From contig JAWWNJ010000034.1 in NCBI GenBank assembly GCA_037176885.1, forward strand, positions 682,001 through 746,000: 64,000 nt of DNA. Direction: 5' to 3'. Below, one piece after another: positions 23,341-33,194 of the stretch; the stretch's first letter is position 1; every line of letters starts with the position of its first letter. The stretch is from Favolaschia claudopus (Eukaryota > Basidiomycota > Agaricomycetes > Agaricales > Mycenaceae). A program made the position numbers and the translations under genes. The notes beneath the pieces are model-generated. The model was not told the origin of the DNA. It was given only the letters and a program-made list of their open reading frames with translations, and made no database searches.

Positions 23341-23608
23341 CGAAGGGTTGGCGGAAAGAGTGAGTGAACTTAGAGTGACATAGCGTAACGGAGTAGTCAC
23401 GTTCAATGTCACATCACACAATCGCGACCTTGAACCCAACAACAACATAACTATCTGTGAATACAGGCTCGCGATCCGCAAAACAATTGCTGTTTCCTGC
23501 ATTTTATTTCTGGCACTCTCCGATTTTTATTAGCTGCTCTTCGGCGCTTCTATACTCGCCGTGATTCCGTTTTCCAGTTTTTTTCTCTTTCTGTCAACTT
23601 TCTGTGCA

Positions 23609-24100
23609 ATGCCAGATCTGCGTCTGTTCAATGAATGGTATCCCAGGGGTGACCTGCTGCATCCCTCGGAATTGGGGTCAGTGTCCGCTTTGACTTGGAA
23701 TGAAACGACGCAATGGTACGCTGACTGGAAGGCTCCCACAGGACATGTTTCGCACTGCGCAGCGAAGAGAGCAATTCCAATTCACATCGTCCGTTCGGGA
23801 CCGAGAATGATGTACCGTATTTTCGCCGGACTGGTGAATGAACCCCAATCTCACATTGGTCTCCTCCTAGGCACTAACAAGTTCCAACATACCAGATGCG
23901 AACCTCCTTGGCGCTACTTTTTTCTGGAGACCATCCAGAAAAGCAAATTACAGTGTTTATTCCACAGCCCGCTGCTGCGAGAGGGTTTTTGTGGGAGTAC
24001 TGATCCCTCATTCGCGACCTCGTATTGGTGTGATCCTTACCGCCCGCAGTACCTCACGCCTGAATCCACTTTGCCAGATATCGATGGCCTCCCTGCATAA
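23609..24100 (+). CDS. Hypothetical protein
   Basis: A single open frame of 163 codons from ATG at 23609 to a TAA at 24100, with no recognised domain. It contains several Trp, Cys and Pro residues (FNEWYPRGDLLHPSE, SYWCDPYRPQYLTPES). Two ATGs in the same frame lie downstream. The sequence composition is not strongly coding-like, so this may be a chance frame or an exon of a larger decayed gene. Confidence 0.25.
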   Translation: MPDLRLFNEWYPRGDLLHPSELGSVSALTWNETTQWYADWKAPTGHVSHCAAKRAIPIHIVRSGPRMMYRIFAGLVNEPQSHIGLLLGTNKFQHTRCEPPWRYFFLETIQKSKLQCLFHSPLLREGFCGSTDPSFATSYWCDPYRPQYLTPESTLPDIDGLPA

Positions 24101-24577
24101 CGACAAAACCAAAACACAGGTACTCTAACGTACGAGCCTCTTTCTGCACCAGATGTCCGTGGCGGCGTGGCATCCAGCAAGTTTTAAGCCTCATCTTCTT
24201 GCCTTCTCACAAAATGTAAATGATGCGCATTTACAATCTTCCAATTTCCCATTGGTCTGCGGTCGTGATTTCCGCGATTTTTTCCACGCCTCATTTATTC
24301 CAAGTCCTAGGAGTTGAATTTACAAGTTCCGCCGTTGACCGCTTGCGCATGGAACACTCCAGCTCACCCGTTTTACGGGGCAGCATGACAGTCGCGCCGC
24401 TGAAAGCTGCGAATATCATTGGTTTCGGCTCCGCCATCCACTGTTACGGGTCCGCTATTTTTCGCGCGAGTTCCTGGAACCAATCCACGCCGCGCTGATT
24501 TGTCGAAGGACCAGAGAGCATAAAATGCGCTGTTTCGTTTCATAGACTTCACCACTCCGTGGCTCACTGGCACCAAG
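24101..24577. promoter_or_regulatory. Upstream region of laccase-like gene 1
   Basis: About 475 bases before the laccase ATG. A TATA-like CATAAAATG at about 24517 lies about 60 bases upstream of the start codon. No other element was assigned. Confidence 0.4.
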
Positions 24578-27500
24578 ATGAAGCTTCTAGCGGCGACTTT
24601 CCCTGCATTCTTGTCTCTTTTTGTAGCTGCTGCAGTCACTGGTCGATCTCCGACTTTCAACGATGTTACTCTAGACATTGTCAACGCCGACCTCGCCCCA
24701 GATGGCTTCACTAGGAGCACAGTTTCGGCCAACGGAACGTGGGTGCATCGTCTTTTGTCGACCTTACAGACATGCTCACTACTGTACTGGTTCCAGGTTC
24801 CCCGGCCCTCTGATTCGCGCAAACAAGGGAGACACCCTCCGGGTTACGATGAACAATAAATTAGTGATCACCCTTTCCGTTAGCACTCTCCAACTCGAGC
24901 TGATACTCTTTTTTGTTTCATAGACCGATTCGGGAATGCGTCGTTCTACCACTCTCGTCAGTTGCAACTTCGCTGTTGATGTTCAATTCTTAACAAATCT
25001 TGGAAGGACTTCGATGGAATCTTCTTCGATACCCCGAATTCGTACAATGAAGGCACTCCTTTCGTCACGTTCGTTGGCTGGTTTGTTGGATTTTGGCCTT
25101 ATTGAAAATTTGCATGTAGGACCTGCCCCGTTGGCCCGAATGCATCCTACACCTACGGTAAGCGTGAATTCCATTGCGTAATCAATTTTCACTGAATTTC
25201 CTCCAGAGCTTCCCCTGTATGTTGTAATTTCATCGAAGTCACTAGTGTCTCATCGCTCTTCAGTGGAGAGCAGACCGGCACCTACTGGTACCACAGCCAA
25301 CGTAAGCGTTGACTTCATCTTCAAACTACGTTGAGACTCATTCCCACAACAGTGTCGCTACAATGCGAGTCTCTTTAAATGTCTCTGGTTTATTCTATTT
25401 TTTACGCTGCCTAGACGCCGATGGATTGCGTGGACCACTGATCATCTATGGTTCGTTGAAACACCACCTATATGAATACCTGGATCTCGGCATTAATTGT
25501 TAACCAGACCCGGATGACCCCCAAGCCGATTTGTACGGTCAGTCGAGCTGTTTTGTTTCGCTTTTGATATCGGATACCTGAATGAAGACAACAGATGTGG
25601 ACGATGAGAACACCATTTGGTTCATCAGTGCGTTCAATACCATTTCCCTCGAAGAGTCACCCGGCTTATGCTTTGGAAGGCGACTGGTGGCACAACAAGA
25701 GTTTGGCGATGCTTGAATGTTCGAAATCTCTTGTTATACCTCTTCTAGAAATCTAACCTAGATCTGAACAGCTTATCAAGCTACTCAGATCATTCCGTAC
25801 GAATTTTTCATTGGTTGAATCTTAACACGACTTACGGTTATCCAATGTTCAGTGTTGCTGATGGGTAAGCACAATTTGAAACTATATTCTGTCCGCAAAT
25901 TCACTCACAAATGTCTCTGACAGTTCGTTGTTCAATGGCGCTGGTCGTTTCAACGGCGGTCCCGAAGTTTCGTACTCCGTGAGTACCGTCGAAAGCGGAA
26001 AACGCTATCGTATGCGCCTCATCAATGCCTCGGCTCGGAGCGACTTCACCGTCTCCATCGACAACCGTTAGTATCCTTCTTTCTCTTCTTTCTCAAGCGA
26101 TGAAAATTGATACTGATTATCGACCCTAGACACCATGACAGTAAGATTCTTTACAATATGAAGTAGTTTGTTCTTGACTACAATTTCTCCTTACAGGTCA
26201 TCGCAGCGGACGGTGAGATACTCATTCCTGATGGTGTCTACATCTGACACCATTTAGGTGTGGCTACGAATCCACACGTGGTTAATACCATCGACCTCCT
26301 CGCCGGGCAAAGATACGATGTCATCGTGCGTGCAGATGTCTGCTTCGAATATATCTCTGAACCTGACTGTTTACCGCAGGTGACCGGAGACCAACCTGTT
26401 GGCAATTACTGGATCAGTACGTCTTCCTCTTCATGAACAGAACATCGGTTTCAATCCAAATTCAAGACACCGTTCTTGGCGGTGGAACTCCCCGTCGTAA
26501 TCCTAACTTGAACGTAAGTCTGTTTAACCATGGATTTGTTTCGGCGACAAATGATTCTGTAGATCACACTTGGGCGCGGAATTCTGCACTACGAAGGCGC
26601 ACCTGACGCTGAGCCTACGACTCCGATGACTCTTGGCCCCGACGAAGCCGACCGAATTCTCTTGAATGAGTGGGAGCTTTCGGTATGTTGTTTCACTTTG
26701 TCTGTTTATCGAACGATTCTGATCAATCTGAAAATAGCCTCTCGTCCCTATCCCTGTGGGCCTTTCTTCTATCTACTCATGGAAGCATACATTGAGGAAA
26801 TCTCCAGGCTCCTCCTGCCGATATCGAGCTATCATTCTTTACCAGCATGACGCCGAACGCCACCAGTCCTTCCGGATTTAACACCGAGTGGAATATCAAC
26901 AACATCTCCTACGTTTCTCCCTTGGTTCCGACATTGGTGAAGATAATAGATGGAGCCAACAGCGAAGATGATTTCGGCACAAAAGAAAACACCTTCGTGC
27001 TGCCAGCGAACAAGGTGATCCAGATAACTTTCCCGCCTAGGTGCGTTTTTTCGAATACATACATGAATGGTCGGACTTACTGCTGATTTGAACAAAATTT
27101 AGTGATGAAGATGAGTTGCATCGTATGTGTACTCGGTCATTTTACTGTGTTGATATTGACGCTGTCGACGCCAAGCCTTCCATTTGCACGGAGTAAGCCG
27201 CAAGATTATTTCGTCAATTTTAATTTTTGACAGATTCGACGTAGAATAACTTTTGGGTCATCAAATCCAACGGATCCGATATCGTCAACGAAGTGAACCC
27301 CATTCGCCGAGATGTAGGCTATCCAATATATATTCTGCACGGCGGAAATTAACCGTGTTCGTAGGTTTCCGGCGCAGGAGCTGGAGGCACCACTCTCCGA
27401 TTCACCACTGATCGCCCCGGGCCCTGGTTCTGTAAGTGGAGCTTACTCTTTCGATACTCTTGAGACGAATCTGACGAATTTCTCTTAGTCCATTGCCACA

Positions 27501-27697
27501 GTGAGTATCGGTTTTCGATCTACTTTGTGAGCCTTTGCTGAACACTTTGATCTTCTATAGTCTTCTGGCACATGAACGCCGGTCTCGCTTCGGTTATGGC
27601 GGCAGGTCCCGATGAGACGCGCGCCCAGGTGAAGCCTGATGCGGAATGGGACGATCTCTGCGATGCATACAATGCTCTTCCTGCGGAGTTGCAGTGA
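24578..27697 (+). CDS. Laccase-like multicopper oxidase 1, lacking HWHG motif
   Basis: Secreted multicopper oxidase homologue with a signal peptide (MKLLAATFPAFLSLFVAAAV) and about twenty short introns; every exon joins in phase. Typical laccase segments are NGTFPGPLIRANKGDTLRV, GEQTGTYWYHSQ, YADGLRGPLIIY, DWWHN, SARSDFTVSID, HPFHLHGN, NPIRRDV and HCHIFWHMNAGLA. The type-1 copper residues (His of HPF, Cys and last His of the C-terminal motif) are present. The first copper motif HWHG is absent: the exon ending RRSTTL (24956) joins directly to DFDGIFFDTP (25007). The second motif is HSQ instead of HSH and its usual YCDG is YADG. Three of ten His ligands are therefore missing, all in the trinuclear site. 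Not decayed otherwise, so a neofunctionalised protein is likely. Confidence 0.85.
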
Positions 27698-27940
27698 TCA
27701 TTGAACGATGGTCGGATAATACCTGAACTTTGGCTTGATGTATTGCTTCTTGTATTTAAATATTACGACTTGTTATTTCTACTCTCGAGTGCTTGAAGAA
27801 CTGGCTGAATGCACGCTGATGCCGATAACGCGACCAGAGAACGCCACGGTAGACTACTACAAACATTGAATGCTACCTGGACGTCCGCAGAGAAATTGAG
27901 TCGGCATATATATTCCATTGGAGTCGTGGATTGGTTTAAC

Positions 27941-28963
27941 TCACTGTACTTTCACTGAGGTCTGTATCTTTGACACGTGGCGCTCTGCTGCCCTGAACAT
28001 CGCTTCGACGACTTCGAGGTACATCTCCTCGGAACATCCGAGCGCGTCTGCTAACGCAGTCAAGTGTTCAATAATTACCTCCAAGGCCTTGATGGTGCTC
28101 GCTCCATGCGCCAACAAGAGCGCCATGATTTCTTCCTGTTGCCCGCTCAGCGGAAACCCTCTTGGAGGCGAATTATCCCTTCTCCTCGTCTGTGGGTAGT
28201 TCCGGAGATGGGCATCGCTTGGTTGAGGCAATTTCAATGCGACGTAGAGCAGAGGCGCGGTATGCGGAGGAGGGAGGCTGCCTGCGGGGGGGACCAAGAG
28301 CGGAACACGTGTATTTGCATTCGCGCCGAGCTCAAGCAGCCTTTTCACGCCCTCGACATTCAAGCTGCGGACGGCAAAACCCAATGGCGGGCCAAAATGG
28401 CCAAGTCGTTTCGTATCTGCCCCGCGCTGGAGTAGCAAGTCCATCATTTCGATATCTGCATGCCAACAGGCGTAGTGAAGCGGGGTCATGTCGAGCCCGC
28501 CGGATCCGCAGCTCGAGTCTATGGGCGCGCCGTGATCCAAGAGCAGCGTCATCATCTCGATGCGATTCCTCTCAACTGCGAGATGTAACGGCTGATATTG
28601 GTCGGTGTCCCACCTTGCGGTGATATCTGCACCAGCATCGAGGAGCATTTTCGCTATCTCGAGATTGCCGGCCGCGGCAGCCACATGGAGAGGTCTTTTG
28701 CAAAACCAGCGGTCGCGGCTTGGGTTCGCAGGAACCGAGTAAGGCGGCGCCAATAGTTTGGCTACAAAATGAGGGCGGGAATCAGACGCCCACAGTAGCA
28801 CATCTTGGCCCAACTCCGGCATGCGATCTTCCAGTTCGGGTTGGAGGATCTGATGAAGACGGTGGCATGTGCGAGCTAAGGCATCGAGGTCTGCGATCGA
28901 GAGTAGAGCGGCGACGAGCAAAACTAGTTCGGTCGCAAAGTCGCCCAGATAGTCTCTTGACAT
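27941..28963 (-). CDS. F-box-like ankyrin repeat protein, copy 1
   Basis: Intronless gene of about 340 codons. The start at 28963 (MSRDYLGDF) is chosen because the paralogue at 45727 starts identically. Residues about 10-40 resemble an F-box (LDALARTCHRLHQILQPE). Ankyrin repeats follow: RPLHVAAAAGNLEIAKMLL, QPLHLAVERNRIEMMTLLL, TPLHYACWHADIEMMDLLL, LGFAVRSLNVEGVKRLLELG and a degenerate last unit. The C-terminus is a helical tail. It probably acts as a substrate adaptor or scaffold; partner unknown. It lies convergent to laccase-like gene 1 and upstream of the first U1 gene in transcription terms reversed. Confidence 0.85.
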   Translation of the reverse strand: MSRDYLGDFATELVLLVAALLSIADLDALARTCHRLHQILQPELEDRMPELGQDVLLWASDSRPHFVAKLLAPPYSVPANPSRDRWFCKRPLHVAAAAGNLEIAKMLLDAGADITARWDTDQYQPLHLAVERNRIEMMTLLLDHGAPIDSSCGSGGLDMTPLHYACWHADIEMMDLLLQRGADTKRLGHFGPPLGFAVRSLNVEGVKRLLELGANANTRVPLLVPPAGSLPPPHTAPLLYVALKLPQPSDAHLRNYPQTRRRDNSPPRGFPLSGQQEEIMALLLAHGASTIKALEVIIEHLTALADALGCSEEMYLEVVEAMFRAAERHVSKIQTSVKVQ

Positions 28964-29289
28964 AGAGATGAGTAACTTGGCAGGGGGCAGGCTCCTGCCG
29001 ACAAACACTGTAATACAGTCCTCGTACCTGCGGGGTATTATAGTAGAAGGGGCCCCCGGGTACTAGAGAAGCTGTGTGTTCGTATACTATAGAAACAAGC
29101 CCGATCAGAGTATGAAGCATAGAAGAAGCTGGGTTTGGCATGAATAGCTGTAGAAACGAGTGAACACCGAGTGACTGATTTAACCCGGGATACGCCAAAT
29201 ATGTGTAAGCCGCAAAACGGGAGGGTCAAAGCGGTTTATTGCCGAAGCACGTAGGGTTAGGGTTAGACGACCGGAACAGCGTAAAAAAA
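28964..29289. other. Spacer between ankyrin gene 1 and U1 copy 1
   Basis: About 325 bases with the ankyrin gene promoter and the 3' flank of the U1 gene. It holds a GGGTTAGGGTTAG double telomere-like repeat at about 29258-29271, also present 3' of the other two U1 copies. Confidence 0.5.
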
Positions 29290-29464
29290 GGCCCACCCAG
29301 CCGAGTGGCCGTGGTGGGACAGGAAAATATTGAGACGGTGCATGCACCTAAGCACATACAAGCCGCAGGCGCACTCTGTATGGACAGGGTCGCCGTGCTA
29401 TGGAGTGATCCCACGGCCCACAGACCCAGGTAGGTGAAGGGGCCTGTGCCATCAAGGTAAGTAT
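29290..29464 (-). ncRNA. U1 spliceosomal snRNA, copy 1
   Basis: The minus strand begins ATACTTACCTTGATGG, the invariant U1 5' end that pairs with 5' splice sites. A GGGATCACTCC stretch fits the U1-70K-binding loop, an AATATTTTC stretch fits the Sm-binding site, and a strong GC hairpin (CCCACC ... GGGTGGGC) ends the RNA just before a T-run. Length is about 175 nt. Three copies in the window are almost identical across the whole RNA but not beyond, as expected for a conserved RNA gene. A TATA box lies about 30 bases upstream. The 3' end is placed at the last hairpin base and is approximate. Confidence 0.88.
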
Positions 29465-29600
29465 GAGTTGCAATGAAGATGAGGCGGAGACTTTATACCG
29501 AGGTTCAGGTGCACGGACCAGGTCGCGTAGTGATTGTTTGGCAGGATCAATTACGATTACGAAAGTTGAACCATTCACGTGATGGTTCAACTTTTCTGTC
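29465..29600 (-). promoter_or_regulatory. U1 copy 1 promoter
   Basis: On the minus strand, TATAAAGTCTCCGCCTCATC lies about 30 bases before the RNA start. A CGCGACCTGGTCCGTGCAC block is about 60 bases upstream and a palindromic CACGTG element (29576-29581), within AACCATCACGTGAATGG, is about 112 bases upstream. All three elements are conserved in the other two U1 copies at nearly the same spacing. Confidence 0.65.
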
Positions 29601-30574
29601 CCGTCGTAGATCACCAACGATTGACTGGCTGTGGCGGAGGTAAATACAGCATGCGGGTACCCACTGCGAGTAGCACTCACTGACAGCTTCATCTACGATG
29701 GAACGAGGAGGACCGCGCCGCGTACAAGTCGAAGTCAATATTAATGCTTGGTTGATCGCCCAAATCGGTTAATCGGATCTGGTTCAGGGTTCAAAGCTTC
29801 ACAGTTTCCCAAAAACGTCCCAACGAGTCCCAAGGAAAATCAGAAAAAATCCACGCTTAATCCTCCGACGTTCACTTTCAGGTCAGTATCAACGATTACG
29901 AAAGTTGAATCATTCACGTGATGGTTGGTTGAAATTCTGTGTTCAACTTCGAGTTCAATTGCACACCGATTTCAATTCATTGTGAACGACGGAACGCCCG
30001 AGGAGAGACTTTTCCTAAAACTATTCTTTAAATCTCTAGATTTGAATCTCAATATTTTCTACTGCGCGCGTGCTGACTTCGTACTTTCCTATCACGTTCC
30101 GAATGTTTACAAGTCGTTCGTCAGAAGAATTACTACAGCCCGATCGCTCGAAGGTTGAGGCCGCGCCGATATTTTCACCAAGATATTCGTAGGATCGGCT
30201 CAGTTCAGGACAATCAAAATACAGGATGGTAGCACGGGTCATCGAGTCTCGACATTGAACTCAACCCCGGAAGTTCTCAGCGCAAACCGAGACATTTTCG
30301 CGCCGATCATCACATTCATTGTCATTGTCATATGCGCTTCGTGATCGGGGTAGCATCCGAGTTGACATCGGGTTGCGGTTGTGGTTCAGGGCGTTGAAGT
30401 TGGCTGCTTTCGTTCTTCGAGCAGACATTCTGAGGATATGCATAATTTGCGATGTGTATGGATCTTCCGGCTGATCTAGTTCTCCAGCGGTATAAAATCC
30501 CGTCTTAATTCCCCCTTCCTTCAATCAGCCTTTCACCCTCATCTCTCCTCCAACTCTCCTCACCACTTCGAAGA
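29601..30574. promoter_or_regulatory. Region with orphan U1-type upstream element and SnoaL 1 promoter
   Basis: This gene-free stretch has a second copy of the U1 upstream element (ACGAAAGTTGAATCATTCACGTG, about 29893-29925) with no U1 next to it. At about 30331-30395 is a roughly 65-base block rich in GCTTCGTGATCGGGG that is conserved upstream of all three SnoaL-like genes. A TATAAAATCCC sequence at about 30490 is a plausible core promoter for the SnoaL gene at 30575. Confidence 0.5.
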
Positions 30575-31123
30575 ATGTCTACCCTCGCAGAAAAGCAACT
30601 CCAGAACGCTCAGAAGTTCCTCGACCTCCTGGGTAATCCCCCGGTCGATTTCGACGCATGGGCGGATCTTCTCTCGCCGGACTTTGTCCTCGAGTATCAC
30701 CCCGCGACTATGCCTATGCCCGACGGGAAGGCGACGCGTAATAAGGCGGAGACGGTGCCGTTTTTCAAGGAGGCGTGGAACGAGAGGTTTGAGTATATTA
30801 AGGTGTGTGCGGGCGTTTGGTGCCTGTGCATCAGTGCTAATACCGTTTTGTTATTCTATTTCTACAGTTCGCTTCACCGATCGATACGATTCAAGGCAAA
30901 GATGCAGTAGTCTTCCACGTCGGTTTCATCGTTGGTTTGACATTACTGTAAGTTTGTCTGACGAAAGGTGTAGGTGAAATCGTACGGAATGCACAAATCC
31001 GGGAAGAAATACGACAACGAGTATATGTTTACGTTCAAGTTCTCTGGTGAGAAGATTGTCAGGATGAAGGAGTTTGCGGACTCGAAGTACACTACGGAGT
31101 ATTTTGCTAGTCTTCACGCTTAA
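30575..31123 (+). CDS. SnoaL/NTF2-like protein, copy 1
   Basis: Small protein (about 142 residues) in three exons: 30575-30802, 30868-30918 and 30974-31123. It begins MSTLAEKQLQNAQKFLDLLG and contains WADLLSPDFVLEYHPATMP, a pattern typical of SnoaL-like NTF2-fold proteins (substrate-pocket cone, often polyketide or steroid-type chemistry, or none). QGKDAVVFH and GKKYDNEYMFTFKFSGEKIV form the later strands, ending YFASLHA. The enzymatic role, if any, is unknown. Exon sizes match the two paralogues, allowing for two extra residues in exon 1. Confidence 0.75.
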
Positions 31124-31391
31124 TTTGGGAGGCTGCGTGCGGTTGATTTTGCGTGTATGAATTATTCAATATGTTTAAATTTGTGATCGAAAACGTTGCC
31201 CCTCGTGAGTAGTTTACGACTGCTCGGGTTCACATCAATGCACGATTGCGCGGGGAGTAAATGAAAGCGCCCAAATATGGTCTCCTTCCAAATCAGGCCG
31301 TGGGCGGTGTCAGCCCCAAAATGGGACGCTTTATTTATGGCGGACCTCGCAGCCAAACAACCCGTTCATCGATCCTCTCATCTTTACGACC

Positions 31392-32083
31392 ATGGCCACC
31401 GACAGAATCCGCGAAGTACGTCGACGACGCGCCGCGCGCGTTCTCCCCCGCTACCCATGCTTATCGTGCACCCCAGAAAATGACGCAGCTCCGCGCGGAG
31501 TCGGATGCTGCGTTGGCGCGCGCAGACGAGGCAGAGGCGAAGAATAAGAAGCTGGAGCAGCTGCTCCTGGAGAAGGAGCACGAGATTAAGTCGCTTAGCG
31601 TCAAGCTCGACAACCTCGACAGCGAGCTCTCGAAGGCGGAGAATTCGATCGCTGATTCCAAGGCCGATCGCGAGGCGGGCGAGACGACGAAGATGACGAA
31701 TGAGGGGTTGACGCGGAAGATTCAGCTGCTGGAAGATGAGCTTGACGCGGCGGAGAAGAACGTGAAAGAGACTGTAGAGAAGTGCGTTGTTCGTCAGCTA
31801 CGTGGCTTATGCCTCGTGTCCCCGCTTGTGCTGACCAAATTCGTGGAGGCTGAGGCAGGTCGACGTCAAGGCGGAGCACTTTGAGCGGCAAGTCCAGCGT
31901 GTAGAGCAGGAGCGGGACCAATGGGAGAAGAAATACGAGGTGCGTGTTGCCAGCTGGCGGCTCGTATCGGTCGCATATGCATCGCACGTCTCACTCTTAC
32001 TTTCTTTCAAGGATGCGCAAGCCAAGTATCGGGAATCCCAGGCCGAGCTCGACGCGCTTGTTGCCAGCATGGCGGATCTCTAG
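31392..32083 (+). CDS. Tropomyosin
   Basis: Actin-filament-binding coiled-coil protein that stabilises formin-built cables. Exons are 31392-31415, 31477-31781, 31849-31939 and 32012-32083. The start reads MATDRIRE and joins KMTQLRAESDAALARADEAE; the whole protein (about 163 residues) is a heptad coiled coil with KNKKLEQLLLEKEHEIKSL, NEGLTRKIQLLEDELDAAEK and EHFERQVQRVEQERDQWEKK. It ends with ELDALVASMADL. Length and motifs match fungal Cdc8/Tpm1-type tropomyosins. It is intact. Confidence 0.95.
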
Positions 32084-33194
32084 ATATCTCTGCCTACCCG
32101 TTACCCACCCAGCATGTATTATAACGACCCTCCACCACGCATGACTTCGTTCGCTACTCTGTGTATAGGCTGAATCCGATCCTTAATTCCGATACTACCT
32201 CTGTCGTTCGTTTAGACTCGATTCCTTAATTCTGATATTCCCTCTATCGCTACTTTGCTCACTCTTGAACTTAGACTTGAAACGATCCTGCCACCTCACT
32301 ATCACACCTCCGCTCCAATGCATCGGGTGAGACGAAGTTCTGGATGCGTCCATGCCCTGATTCATAACACCTGCCGCAATCCATCGCTTAAGCTGAAGCT
32401 CGCAGCCGCGATGGAATTTGGTGACTCAGTTTGCCGTCGCCTGCTACCTATTCCTTTGTCCCTGGGACTGAAAATTTGTCTCGGTAAACTCGCGTCTGGA
32501 TAGCGTTGGTGTGGTCTCAAAACATGCTGCGTACGCACCTTAGCCCTTAGGGTCCGCCGTGCAACACTCGATGTCGGGCATGATATCTCGCAGCCGAGTG
32601 AATTTTTCCAGTAATTCAAGCCGACATCGATACTAAGATGTTCCAAGATCGGGTGAACTTGATTTAGCGTTGCACGCACACCTCACTCACGTTGCGAGTT
32701 AGTTCATCGAAATAACTTGCACTCTGTTGCGACAAAGACTCGGATCGGGGATGTCCCCTTGACTTCGACAGACGAATCGTTCCAATTACATCGTGTTTTC
32801 GAGCTACAAAGATCGATCGCAAGCCATTTGAGTCTGATTGCTTGCGAGACGCCGAATTGCTGGTATACGTTAAATTTGCCAACTCTTTTCCAAGGGATCT
32901 TTTTCCCCGCGAACTACAGTAGAACGTGAGCATATGTATTCGTTGTCGTATATGAACACTCGGGGTCTATAGACTGTAATTGCCCAAGGAGGAATATCGA
33001 GTCGATATTGATATCGCGTCCTAGCTAAATACAGAGCTCTATCTCAATCTCTCCTTTCATACAAGGTAACCAATGAAGCTCGCGAGTCCCGGCGCCCGCG
33101 AAGCTCGAACATTAGACGCGCGCCAGACGCGTCAAGCGCCCGTGTCACGTGACCGTGACTCGGCGCGCAACCCACGCTCTTGCTTCTAACCACC
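32084..33194. other. Intergenic region, no recognised gene
   Basis: About 1.1 kb with only short frames in all readings and no known motif. Near 32165-32260 there is a weak internal repeat (GATTCCTTAATTC / GATCCTTAATTC with CTCTRTCG-type blocks). The last 150 bases should hold the F-box gene promoter. Confidence 0.45.

Noticed and set aside
24578..27697. Reading laccase-like gene 1 as also lacking the His of the HPFHLHG motif
   Set aside because: At first the exon seemed to give RQAFHLHG, but placing the intron at 27123-27175 joins LH to PFHLHG in phase, as in gene 2, so this motif is intact.
29258..29271. Telomere-like GGGTTAGGGTTAG near the U1 genes, and similar at 56925 and 58566
   Set aside because: Only two repeats at each place; too short to indicate an internal telomere. 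At the U1 copies it is simply part of the shared 3' flank.
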